From NCBI GenBank assembly GCA_903851415.1, contig CAINOE010000140.1:1-49008 (forward strand): DNA of 49,008 nt, in the 5' to 3' direction. Positions 1-8,009 of the stretch are shown here, in pieces; the first letter of the stretch is position 1; each line of letters starts with the position of its first letter. This stretch comes from an uncultured Rhodopila sp. (GTDB taxonomy: Bacteria > Pseudomonadota > Alphaproteobacteria > Acetobacterales > Acetobacteraceae). The notes below the pieces were generated by a model. The model was given only the letters and a program-made list of their open reading frames with translations. It ran no database searches and was not told the DNA's origin. The position numbers and the translations under genes were made by a program.

Positions 1-25
1 CGATGAATCGTGTAGGCTGCTCCAT
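1..25 (-). CDS. Probable IS110-family transposase, N-terminal fragment cut by window edge
   Basis: Only the start codon and about seven following codons are present, running off the left edge. The start is preceded by AGGAGACGGGTC, a good ribosome site. The residues are the same as in the right-edge copy at 48981. Family known: IS110 transposases begin with a short lead into an FIGID-type DEDD motif; only the beginning of that pattern can be seen here. Confidence 0.4.
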
Positions 26-138
26 GACCCGTCTCCTGTGCCTGAGGCTCCACACCGGCCGATCCGGTGCGACCCTCGATCATCGACACAAGATGAGGCG
101 GGTCACCAACTCAGGCGGGCTACGGACATGAGGTCTTG
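1..138 (-). mobile_element. 5' end of a probable IS110-type insertion sequence (left window edge)
   Basis: These 138 bases are the exact reverse complement of 48868-49005, so the same element end occurs at both window edges with its coding direction pointing outward. On the minus strand it contains a ribosome site (AGGAGA) and an ATG at 25-23 that opens a reading frame leaving the window. The frame's first residues (MEQPTRFIG in the other copy) resemble the start of IS110-family DEDD transposases. The inner boundary near 135-138 interrupts a short palindromic repeat. Family assignment rests on nine residues plus the long untranslated leader, so it is tentative; that it is a repeated element end is certain. 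Confidence 0.65.
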
Positions 139-200
139 TCCTGGCCAGCTATAGCCGCACGTGCCGCGATAGGTGGCCCGGACAAGCCGGGCCATGACGG
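135..200. repeat. REP-like palindrome, family B copy 1, truncated by the IS end
   Basis: The arm CTTGTCCTGGCCA near 135-147 pairs imperfectly with TGGCCCGGACAAG at 173-185, followed by CCGGGCCATGACGG. Related copies lie at 6345-6425 and 12791-12868. The outer part of the left arm is missing exactly where the insertion-sequence end starts, so the element probably inserted into this palindrome. Confidence 0.55.
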
Positions 201-308
201 TGGGGAGGAGGACGATGCGTCAAAGTCAACGCGGACTGGTATAACATCCCGATGGAGCATTGTGGGGCTGACTGGAAGGGTGACGGACGCCGCTACGCCT
301 CCGGGGTC

Positions 309-1265
309 CTACACCACCAAATTCGGTGGCGCCTGGCCCGCCAGGATCGCCGCCATGCCTGACAGCACCAGCCTGCCCATGGCGTCGCGCGTTTCGGACG
401 TTGCGCTGCCCAGGTGCGGCAGCAGGACGACGTTCTCCAGCGTCAGGTATCCCGGATCGAGCGCCGGCTCATTGTTGTAGACATCCAGCCCGGCAGCGGC
501 GATGTGCCCGGTGCGCAGCGCGGCGATCAGCGCCGTGTCATCGACCAGGGAGCCGCGGGCGGCGTTCACCACGATCGCCCCCTGCGGCAGACGGGCAATA
601 CGATGGGCGTTGAGCCAGTGCCGCGTGCTCTCGCCGCCGGGCGCGTTCAGCGACAGCACCTCGCACACCGGCAGGAAGCTGTCGTCGCTGTCGTGAAAGA
701 CCGCGCCGTGTTCCAGATCGTCTGGCAGCCGCGCCTGGTCGCGATAGTGGACCTCCATCCCGAAGCCCTGCGCCATGCGCGCTATTTCGCGGCCGATGCG
801 GCCCATGCCGAAAATGCCGAGCCGGCGGCCGGACACCTGCGTGCCGAGCAACTGCGTCGGCGCCCAGCCCTGCCATCCGCCGGACCGCACCAGCCGCTCG
901 CCTTCGCCCGCCCGGCGCGCCGCCGCCAGGATCAGCAGCATGGCGCACTCGGCGGTGGCGACGCTCAGCACGTCGGGGGTGTTGCAGACCTTGATCCCGC
1001 GCGCCCGGGCCGCATTCAGGTCGATGTGGTCGTAGCCGACGCTGAACGTGCCGATGGCCTTCACCGTATCGGGCAGGGCGGCGATGACCGCTTGATCCAG
1101 CACGTCGCCGGGGCAGCACAGGATGGCGTCCGCGCCTCCCGCCCGCGCCAGCAGATCCGGGATGGCGACGTCGGACGCGGTCAGCCGCGCGTCGAAATCG
1201 CGCGCCGCCAGGGCCTCGATCGAGGCGGGCAGGCGCCGTGTGACGAACAGAACCGGTTTGGCCAT
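309..1265 (-). CDS. D-2-hydroxyacid dehydrogenase (NAD(P)-dependent), copy 1
   Basis: A 318-residue enzyme of the D-isomer 2-hydroxyacid dehydrogenase family, which interconverts 2-oxoacids such as glyoxylate or hydroxypyruvate and D-2-hydroxyacids. The nucleotide-binding glycine motif is GMGRIGREIA in the middle of the chain. The catalytic Arg lies in NAARGSLVDD, the Glu in YNNEPALD and the His in LPHLGSAT, so the active site is complete. It starts one base after the stop of the neighbouring paralogue (1267-2238), so the two form an operon transcribed right to left. The substrate cannot be told from sequence; glyoxylate/hydroxypyruvate reductase is the commonest annotation for this length and motif set. 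Confidence 0.85.
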   Translation of the reverse strand: MAKPVLFVTRRLPASIEALAARDFDARLTASDVAIPDLLARAGGADAILCCPGDVLDQAVIAALPDTVKAIGTFSVGYDHIDLNAARARGIKVCNTPDVLSVATAECAMLLILAAARRAGEGERLVRSGGWQGWAPTQLLGTQVSGRRLGIFGMGRIGREIARMAQGFGMEVHYRDQARLPDDLEHGAVFHDSDDSFLPVCEVLSLNAPGGESTRHWLNAHRIARLPQGAIVVNAARGSLVDDTALIAALRTGHIAAAGLDVYNNEPALDPGYLTLENVVLLPHLGSATSETRDAMGRLVLSGMAAILAGQAPPNLVV

Positions 1266-1266
1266 G

Positions 1267-2238
1267 TCAGTCCCTCCAGAGCGGATCGAGTGCCGCGCCG
1301 CCCGCCAGCACGGCGGCTACATTGTCCAATGCGCGGAAGCCCATCGCGTCGCGCGTCTCGCGGGATGCGCTGCCGACATGCGGCGACAGCACGACATTGT
1401 CCAAAGCGGCGAAACGCAGATCATAGTCGGGTTCGCTGCGGAACACGTCCAGCCCGGCGGCGAACAATTTTTTCGATTGCAGCGCCTCGAACAGCGCGTC
1501 CTCGTCGATCAGCGAACCGCGGGCGACGTTTACCAGCACCGCGCCGCCGGGCAGCAGCGACAAGGCGCGGGCGTCGATGATCCGCTCGGTGGCCGCGCCG
1601 CCCGGCGCGTGGATCGAGAGAAAATCGCACGCCGGCAGCATGTCGCGGAAATCCGGGAAATAGAGGGCACCCAGCTCCTGCTCCGGCGGCAGGCGGGTGC
1701 GGCTGTGATACAGCACGGTCATGTCGAAGCCCCGTGCCCGCCGCGCGAAGGCCTGACCGATGCGCCCCATGCCGAGGATGCCGACGCGCTTGCCGCTGAC
1801 GCGGACGCCGAGCAGATCGCCCTGGCCGATGCGGTAGCGCCAGCCCCGGCGCATGATCCGGTCATACTCCAAGCCGCGCCGCGCGGCGGCGAGCAGCAGC
1901 ATCATGGCGTGATCCGCGGTGCAGTCGTCCAGCACGCCGGGCGTGTTGGTCACGACGATGCCGCGCGAACGGGCGGCTTCCACATCGATATGGTCGTAGC
2001 CGACGCTGATGGTGGCGCCGGCGCGGACGCTGTCCGGCAGCCCGGCGATGGCCGCGGCGGTCAGCGGTAACGTGTTGGTGAAGACGATCGCCTCGGCTTC
2101 GTGCGAGCGGGCGGCCTCGGTGACCTCGGCGACGGTCATGTCGCCCGGACCGGGGAGGATGATCGAGTCGAACGCTTCCCGCGCCCGGGCGATGACGGCG
2201 GTCGTGGTCAGGCAGGCCAGCACCAGTCTTGGCTTCAT
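1267..2238 (-). CDS. D-2-hydroxyacid dehydrogenase (NAD(P)-dependent), copy 2
   Basis: A 323-residue paralogue of the downstream gene. It has the glycine motif GMGRIGQAFA and a catalytic Arg (NVARGSLIDE), Glu (FRSEPDYD) and His (LSPHVGSAS). I start it at the ATG at 2238 (MKPRLVLACLTTT) because that is where homology to the paralogue begins; the frame is open further upstream (to 2295), but that part reads like untranslated sequence. It is the first gene of the two-gene operon and is divergent from the cysteine hydrolase at 2372, with about 130 bp between them for both promoters. The pair looks like a tandem duplication followed by divergence; the substrates may differ. Confidence 0.83.
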   Translation of the reverse strand: MKPRLVLACLTTTAVIARAREAFDSIILPGPGDMTVAEVTEAARSHEAEAIVFTNTLPLTAAAIAGLPDSVRAGATISVGYDHIDVEAARSRGIVVTNTPGVLDDCTADHAMMLLLAAARRGLEYDRIMRRGWRYRIGQGDLLGVRVSGKRVGILGMGRIGQAFARRARGFDMTVLYHSRTRLPPEQELGALYFPDFRDMLPACDFLSIHAPGGAATERIIDARALSLLPGGAVLVNVARGSLIDEDALFEALQSKKLFAAGLDVFRSEPDYDLRFAALDNVVLSPHVGSASRETRDAMGFRALDNVAAVLAGGAALDPLWRD

Positions 2239-2371
2239 CCTGGCAATTCCCGATAAACGCGTCCGGGTATAGGAACAGCCCGGCGGCGCCGGCACAAGCC
2301 GGGCACCGCTGTTGGCGAATCCCGGGGGGTCGCCTATCGTTGTCGCATCGTCATCTTACCAGGAGCCAGCC

Positions 2372-3007
<636 letters not shown>

Positions 3008-3727
3008 CGCCAGTGTGCCGCGGCCGGCGCGGGCATGCCCTTGGGGCGGGCCGTGCCGGCCACACTTGCCCTATTTTGGCACGAGAGAAAGGCGCGTATG
3101 CCGGCTTTTGTTCGGCATCACCGAAGCGCCGATCCCCACGGCCTTTGGCATGAAATCATGATTTTCCCGTCTTCGCGGCAAAAGGACTCCGTTCGCCCGA
3201 ACCCGGCCCGGCCGGCTTCGCAAGCGGCCAGCGCCATCGGCAGATACATTACAGTAAAGACGTAAAAGCGCAAAGACTTCAGTCAACACTGGATTATTCA
3301 AGTTTTATCCGGTTGTCCGGGATGCCGCAGGGAAAAATTTGCCGCATGCCGATCAATTTAAAGCGGCGCTTTGTTTTTTGAATTTCATCGTCAAAATGAT
3401 TGCTGGCGCTGTAAACGTCAAGGGTCATACTTGAAACCCGAGAGCGCGCTTGCCTACGCATCAGGCCGGCGAGCCACCCTCCGATGCCGGCGATACCTGG
3501 CTTCGCATCATACTCCCGGGCAGCGATCGCCAATCAAGGCCGCCACAATTCCGCCTTCGCCGCGTCCCCGAAAAGCCACTGCATCCCGGGTATATCGCAA
3601 TGCCGGCCCGTTCCGTCGCAGACAAACCCGGCCGCAAGAGCTTCGTTCCGAGCCCGGGAGTCAGTTCCCATGCGTGCGCGCCGCGTCACGGCTGCCAAAG
3701 TCCTTTCTTCAATGGCACTTTTTTGGC
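3008..3727. other. Stretch without a convincing gene
   Basis: About 720 bp with mixed, in places AT-richer composition (3240-3430) and only overlapping short reading frames lacking recognisable protein features. A weak hairpin AAAGC-GGC-GCTTT followed by GTTTTTTG at about 3360-3380 could be a terminator, but the stem is only five pairs. I see no RNA gene. Confidence 0.4.
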
Positions 3728-4468
3728 ATGCTCGCAAGTTGCGCGCCCGCCCCGCCGAACTCCGGAATCGCACGTCCGGACCCCGCCTTCGACATTACAT
3801 ATGTGGCCGGCCGGCCGGCCGCCGCCGTCGACGGGGAGTTCGCAATCTTCTGCTTCGACGTCGAACTTGGATGGGGTTTCAATGACCGGGCGAAGCAATG
3901 GCACGCCGCCCCGCAGAACCATCGCGCCGCCCTGGAGTATTACCACCCGCACGGCCGCGGGCTGGCATGCTACGAACGGCCGAATGGCGGCCAGATCGCG
4001 GCAACGCCATCATCCGGCGAGCGATCGTCCGGGTCTTCCAGGCCCCCGCAATACTCCTCGGAGACGGAAGCCTCGACTCCCGGTCTCGCGATCCCGCCCC
4101 CTATCCCTTACGGCTTGCCCGAGATCGGCATTGGTGGGCATTACCGCCGGGGACTCCGGGGGGAGCCAGGGTCATCCAGTGGCCAACCGGCAGCCTTGTC
4201 GCGCCAAATCCCGGAACAGCGCGGGGGATCAAGCGAGGCTATCGGGCTGAATCGGCTCGATATCGCGCAGAGTCCGGAGGATACCGGCCTTCATCATGAT
4301 ACAGCGGCAGTTCCGAGGGATACCGGCCTTCATCATCGGGATACAGCGGCAGTCCCCGGGGATCCCGGTCTGAATCATCGGGAAGCCGATCCGAATCAAG
4401 CAGCGGAAACAACAGGCGCTGATGATGCCGTCAGGACCGCGGACGGGCTGACGCCCGGGCGGCGCTGA
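3728..4468 (+). CDS. Hypothetical protein with degenerate C-terminal tandem repeats
   Basis: I do not recognise this gene. The frame from ATG 3728 gives 246 residues. The first 95 codons have strongly GC-rich third positions, as in the sure genes here, and read as an ordinary globular sequence (for example AIFCFDVELGWGFNDRAKQW). The rest is Pro/Ser/Gly-rich and ends in about two and a half copies of a 13-14 residue unit of the type DTGLHHRDTAAVPG. The DNA repeat units are 39 and 42 bases, a difference of one codon, which supports the frame. The frame is open further upstream to 3371, but that part has no coding character. No ribosome site stands out. It could also be non-coding. Confidence 0.35.
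   Translation: MLASCAPAPPNSGIARPDPAFDITYVAGRPAAAVDGEFAIFCFDVELGWGFNDRAKQWHAAPQNHRAALEYYHPHGRGLACYERPNGGQIAATPSSGERSSGSSRPPQYSSETEASTPGLAIPPPIPYGLPEIGIGGHYRRGLRGEPGSSSGQPAALSRQIPEQRGGSSEAIGLNRLDIAQSPEDTGLHHDTAAVPRDTGLHHRDTAAVPGDPGLNHREADPNQAAETTGADDAVRTADGLTPGRR
4279..4390. repeat. Short tandem repeat, unit about 39-42 bp, ~2.5 copies
   Basis: Units begin GGATACCGGCCTTCATCAT at 4279 and 4318, with a more diverged third unit GGATCCCGGTCTGAATCAT at 4360. The second unit carries an extra CGG. All units stay in frame with the hypothetical reading frame 3728-4468. Confidence 0.7.
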
Positions 4469-4488
4469 CAGGTGCCAGGTTGCCGCAT

Positions 4489-4508
4489 GCACCCGCGCCG
4501 GCGGGTGC
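4489..4508 (+). terminator. Perfect GC-rich hairpin, possible terminator
   Basis: The stem GCACCCGC (4489-4496) and GCGGGTGC (4501-4508) closes a GCCG loop. It lies 20 bp after the stop of the hypothetical gene and before the fadD operator. No T-run follows, so intrinsic termination is uncertain. Confidence 0.4.
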
Positions 4509-4530
4509 GGACCGCGCATCCGGCCCCGAC

Positions 4531-4546
4531 TTGACGTTTACGTTAG
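4531..4546. promoter_or_regulatory. MerR-type operator upstream of the acyl-CoA ligase gene
   Basis: TTGACGTTTACGTTAG differs by one base from TTGACGTATACGTTAG at 6316-6331, which precedes the MerR-family gene. The 14-bp core TGACGT(T/A)TACGTTA is an imperfect palindrome. Established background: LiuR/related MerR regulators of fatty-acid and branched-chain amino-acid breakdown bind ACGT-rich dyads of this kind. That the MerR protein encoded at 6448 binds both sites is inference. Confidence 0.65.
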
Positions 4547-4664
4547 TCTGACTACCTAAGGGTGACGTGGTGTGCTATTGATCGCCCAACCGCCGGAATG
4601 GCCGGGAACAAACAAGCCCATCATTAAGACGGCAACGAGGAAACCACCCGACAGGAGGGACGCA

Positions 4665-6305
4665 ATGGACGCCCTGGTGCATCAGCAGCTCGAGAAGCTG
4701 GCGGTTCCGGTTCTTCTGGATCGGTCCGCCGCGGCGTTCGGCGATCGTCCGGCGCTGTCGTTCCAGGGGCGGCGCTGGACGTATGCGCAGCTTGCCGCCC
4801 TGGTCGATCGCGCCACCGCCGGGCTTCAGCGTTTGGGCATCCGGCCCGGCGACCGCGTGGGGCTGTGCCTCCCGAACACCCCGTATTTCGTGATCTTCTA
4901 CTATGCCGCGCTGAAAGCCGGCGCGGTGGTGGTCAACTACAACCCGCTCTATGTCGCGCGCGAGCTTCGCCAGCAGATCGTCGACTCCTCCACCACGACG
5001 ATGGTCGTCCCCGACATCGCCGCGATCTGCGACAAGGTGCTGGGATTGCTGCCATCCTCCGGCCTGCAGCGCATCATCGTCTGCCCGTTCGCGGGCGTTC
5101 TGCCACCGGCCAAACGCGTCGCGTTCACGATGCTGAAGCGGAAAATGGTCGCGCATCCCGCCTGGAGCCATCAGGTGATCCCCTACCGGCAGGTCGTCGC
5201 GGCCGGGCAACCGCCGGCGCCGGTGGCGATCGATCCGGGCGATCTGGCGGTGCTGCAGTACACGGGCGGGACGACCGGGGTGCCGAAGGGCGCCATGCTG
5301 TCCCACGCCAACCTGTCGGTGAACGCGCAGCAGGCGGCCTACCACATGCCCAGCATGCGCCCGGGTCAGGAGCGTTTCCTCGCCGTGCTGCCGTTCTTCC
5401 ATGTCTTCGCCATGACCGCGATCATGAACGGCGGCATCCTGGCCGGCGCCGAACTGATCGTGCACCCGCGCTTCGAACTCGGCGCGGTGATGAAGTCGCT
5501 GCGGCAGGACAAGCCGACGATCATGCACGCGGTACCGACAATCTATAACGCGATCTCGATCGAGGCGGAGAAGAAGCGCATCACCTTCCCCTGGCTGCGC
5601 GTCTGCGCCTCCGGCGGCGCGCCGCTGCCCGCCGAAGTCCGCGAGCGCTTCGAGAAACTGACCGGCTGCCGCATCATCGAGGGCTACGGCCTGACCGAGG
5701 CGTCCCCCGCCGTCGCGTCGAACCCGCCGGACGGAGAAGTCCGGCCGGATTCCGTCGGCATCGTCCTGCAGGGCACGCAGGTGGAAATCCGCGCCATCGG
5801 CGACATCACCCGCATCCTGCCGCCCGGCGAGCGCGGCGAAATCTGCGTGCGCGGGCCGCAGATCATGCAGGGCTACCTGAACCGGGAAGCGGAAACCCGG
5901 GCCGTGTTCATTGATGGCGCGCTGCGGACCGGCGATGCCGGCCACCTCGACGCCGACGGTTATCTTTACGTAACCGATCGGCTGAAGGACCTGATCATCT
6001 GCAGCGGCTATAACGTCTATCCGCGGGTGATCGAGGACGCCCTGTATGAACATCCGGCGGTTGCCGAGGCGATCGTCATCGGCATTGCCGATTCATATCG
6101 CGGTCAGGCGCCGCTGGCCTTCGTGACGCTGCGGCAAGGCCAGGCGACGGATGGCGAGGCGTTGCGGAGCTTCCTGCGCGACCGGGTATCGCCGATAGAG
6201 CTGCCGGTGCGGGTGGAAATTCGCGACGCGCTGCCGAAGACCATCATCGGCAAGCTCTCGCGCAAGGAACTGGTGGCGGAGGTGGCGGCACCGAAAGCGG
6301 CTTGA
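4665..6305 (+). CDS. Long/medium-chain fatty-acid--CoA ligase (FadD-like, AMP-binding)
   Basis: A 546-residue adenylate-forming enzyme that activates a fatty acid to acyl-CoA with ATP. The AMP-binding P-loop-like motif YTGGTTGVPKGAMLSH lies around residue 200. The family motifs EGYGLTEASP and RTGDAGHLDADGYLYVTDR are present, and the C-terminal catalytic lysine region is LPKTIIGKLSRKEL. The start ATG 4665 is preceded by AGGAGGGA at about 4653. It heads the fatty-acid oxidation region, with an operator 118 bp upstream (4531). The gene is followed at 10 bp by the second operator, so ligase and MerR gene are probably separate transcripts under one regulator. Chain-length preference cannot be read from sequence. 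Confidence 0.88.
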   Translation: MDALVHQQLEKLAVPVLLDRSAAAFGDRPALSFQGRRWTYAQLAALVDRATAGLQRLGIRPGDRVGLCLPNTPYFVIFYYAALKAGAVVVNYNPLYVARELRQQIVDSSTTTMVVPDIAAICDKVLGLLPSSGLQRIIVCPFAGVLPPAKRVAFTMLKRKMVAHPAWSHQVIPYRQVVAAGQPPAPVAIDPGDLAVLQYTGGTTGVPKGAMLSHANLSVNAQQAAYHMPSMRPGQERFLAVLPFFHVFAMTAIMNGGILAGAELIVHPRFELGAVMKSLRQDKPTIMHAVPTIYNAISIEAEKKRITFPWLRVCASGGAPLPAEVRERFEKLTGCRIIEGYGLTEASPAVASNPPDGEVRPDSVGIVLQGTQVEIRAIGDITRILPPGERGEICVRGPQIMQGYLNREAETRAVFIDGALRTGDAGHLDADGYLYVTDRLKDLIICSGYNVYPRVIEDALYEHPAVAEAIVIGIADSYRGQAPLAFVTLRQGQATDGEALRSFLRDRVSPIELPVRVEIRDALPKTIIGKLSRKELVAEVAAPKAA

Positions 6306-6315
6306 CGTGAGGAGA

Positions 6316-6331
6316 TTGACGTATACGTTAG
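6316..6331. promoter_or_regulatory. MerR-type operator upstream of the merR-like gene
   Basis: TTGACGTATACGTTAG contains the perfect 10-bp palindrome ACGTATACGT. It matches the site at 4531-4546 in 15 of 16 bases. It lies between the ligase stop and the regulator gene, suggesting autoregulation of the MerR-thiolase-FadN transcript. Confidence 0.65.
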
Positions 6332-6344
6332 GGCAGCGCTCAAT

Positions 6345-6425
6345 CGTCATGGCGCGGCGTGTCCGGGCCATCTGTCGCGGCAGGGTGCTGGAATAGGTGG
6401 CCCGGACACGCCGGGCGATGACGGG
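6345..6425. repeat. REP-like palindrome, family B copy 2
   Basis: The arms are CGTCATGGCGCGGCGTGTCCGGGCCA (6345-6370, written here as one arm) and the near-reverse complement TGGCCCGGACACGCCGGGCGATGACGG ending at 6424. They flank a 27-bp loop. The palindrome separates the operator at 6316 from the regulator start at 6448. Confidence 0.7.
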
Positions 6426-6447
6426 TAGACGTATCGAGAACGGTTGG

Positions 6448-6855
6448 ATGAAAGACGGGCAGCTCTACACGGTAACGGAACTGGCGAAGCAGCTCGGCAT
6501 GACACCGCGCGCCATCCGCTTCTACGAAGACAAGGGCCTGATCTCGCCCCAGCGCGCCGGCACCACCCGGGTCTTTTCCGCCCGCGACCGCGCCCGTATG
6601 ATCCTCATCCTGCGCGGCAAGCGGCTGGGGTTTTCGCTCAGCACGATCAAGGACTATCTCGACCTCTACGACACCGACATTACCCAGCACGCGCAATTGA
6701 AACTGCTGCTGAACGCCGCCGGCACGCGCCGCGCCCAGCTTCTGTCCCAGCGCCAGGCCATTGACGAGGTGCTGGCCGAACTCGATGACATCACCGCCCG
6801 GGCCGAGGCGGCACTGCAATCGCCTGCTCCCCGCGCACGCCGCGCGGCGGGCTGA
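6448..6855 (+). CDS. MerR-family transcriptional regulator (LiuR/fatty-acid type)
   Basis: A 135-residue regulator. An N-terminal MerR helix-turn-helix (YTVTELAKQLGMTPRAIRFYEDKGLI, given here in two pieces of the same helix pair) covers residues 6-32, followed by the wing (TRVFSARDRARM) and a C-terminal coiled-coil dimerisation helix. I start at ATG 6448; the open frame upstream to 6397 is translated from a REP-like palindrome and is unlikely to be protein. It is followed 17 bp later by the thiolase gene, so probably co-transcribed. Acyl-CoA breakdown regulators of this family are usually encoded beside the genes they control. Two candidate operators (4531, 6316) support a role in controlling the ligase and its own operon. 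Confidence 0.85.
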   Translation: MKDGQLYTVTELAKQLGMTPRAIRFYEDKGLISPQRAGTTRVFSARDRARMILILRGKRLGFSLSTIKDYLDLYDTDITQHAQLKLLLNAAGTRRAQLLSQRQAIDEVLAELDDITARAEAALQSPAPRARRAAG

Positions 6856-6872
6856 CAACAAAGGAGACAGTC

Positions 6873-8009
6873 ATGAGCAACGCGGTGATCGCCGGCTACG
6901 TCCGGTCGCCCTTCCAGTTCGCCGGCAAGGGTGGCCTCGCCCGCGTCCGTCCGGACGACCTCGCAGCACAGGTGGTGCGCGCGCTGGTCAGCCGCACGGC
7001 CGTCAAGCCCGAGGACATCGAGGACATCATCGTCGGCTGCGCTTTCCCCGAGGGCGAGCAGGGCCTCAACGTCGCCCGCCTTATCGGCTTGCTGTCCGAT
7101 CTGCCGCTGTCGGTGGCGGGGGTGACGGTGAACCGGTTCTGCGGCTCCTCCATGCAGTCGATCCACATTGCCGCCGGGCAGATCGCGCTGGGGGCCGGGG
7201 AGGTGTTCGTCTGCGCCGGCATCGAGAGCATGAGCCGGGTGCCGATGGGCGGCTACAACCCGTTGATCAATCCCGCGCTGCAGAAGTCGATGCCAGCGGC
7301 CTATGTCGGCATGGGCGAGACGGCGGAGAACGTCGCGCGCAAATGGCAGATCCCCCGCGCCGAGCAGGAGGCGTTCGCCGTCCGCAGCCATCAGAAGGCC
7401 GCCGCGGCTGCCGCGGCCGGCCACTTCAATGAAGAGATCGTGGCAATCGAAGCCAAGGGCGGCAGCGTGGCACAGGACGGGTGCATCCGGCCTGATACGA
7501 CGGCCGAGGCATTGGCCGGGCTGAAGCCGGCCTTCGACAAGGATGGCACCGTCACGGCGGGCACCTCCTCGCCGCTGACCGATGGCGCCTCCGCCGTGCT
7601 GGTGTGCAGCGAGGCTTACGCCGACAGGCACGGCCTGGCGAAGCTGGCGCGGATCAGGTCGATCGCTGTGGCCGGCTGCGCGCCGGAGATCATGGGCATC
7701 GGCCCCGTAGGCGCGACGAAGAAGGCACTGGCCCGCGCCGGCATCGATATCGGCGCGCTGGACGTGGTCGAGCTGAACGAGGCATTCGCCAGCCAGGCGC
7801 TGGCCTGCGCCCGCGAACTCGGCATCCGGGACGAGACGCTGAACATCGACGGCGGCGCGCTCGCGCTCGGCCATACGCTGGGTGCCACGGGCGCCCGCAT
7901 CACCGGCAAGGCGGCCTCCTTGCTGGCTCGCACGGGGGGCCGCTACGCACTGGCCAGCCAGTGCATCGGCGGCGGGCAGGGCATCGCCACCATCCTGGAG
8001 CGCGTCTGA
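6873..8009 (+). CDS. Acetyl-CoA acyltransferase (thiolase, FadA-like)
   Basis: A 378-residue thiolase that cleaves 3-ketoacyl-CoA to acetyl-CoA and a shortened acyl-CoA, or runs in reverse. The nucleophilic Cys is in NRFCGSSMQSIH near residue 90. The active-site His is in GGALALGHTLGATGAR and the C-terminal acid/base Cys is in ASQCIGGGQGI. The His motif has Thr where many thiolases have Pro (GHPLG), a conservative family variation. The ribosome site AAAGGAGA lies just before ATG 6873. The stop overlaps the start of the next gene (8009) by one base (TGATG), indicating translational coupling and a joint beta-oxidation complex or pathway. Confidence 0.9.
   Translation: MSNAVIAGYVRSPFQFAGKGGLARVRPDDLAAQVVRALVSRTAVKPEDIEDIIVGCAFPEGEQGLNVARLIGLLSDLPLSVAGVTVNRFCGSSMQSIHIAAGQIALGAGEVFVCAGIESMSRVPMGGYNPLINPALQKSMPAAYVGMGETAENVARKWQIPRAEQEAFAVRSHQKAAAAAAAGHFNEEIVAIEAKGGSVAQDGCIRPDTTAEALAGLKPAFDKDGTVTAGTSSPLTDGASAVLVCSEAYADRHGLAKLARIRSIAVAGCAPEIMGIGPVGATKKALARAGIDIGALDVVELNEAFASQALACARELGIRDETLNIDGGALALGHTLGATGARITGKAASLLARTGGRYALASQCIGGGQGIATILERV

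Noticed and set aside
3358..3380. Intrinsic terminator AAAGC-GGC-GCTTT with T-run
   Set aside because: The stem has only five pairs and no gene ends nearby, so it is mentioned only as a weak possibility.
6397..6447. Upstream extension of the MerR gene from 6397
   Set aside because: It is translated from the REP-like palindrome at 6345-6425; the MerR fold begins just after ATG 6448.
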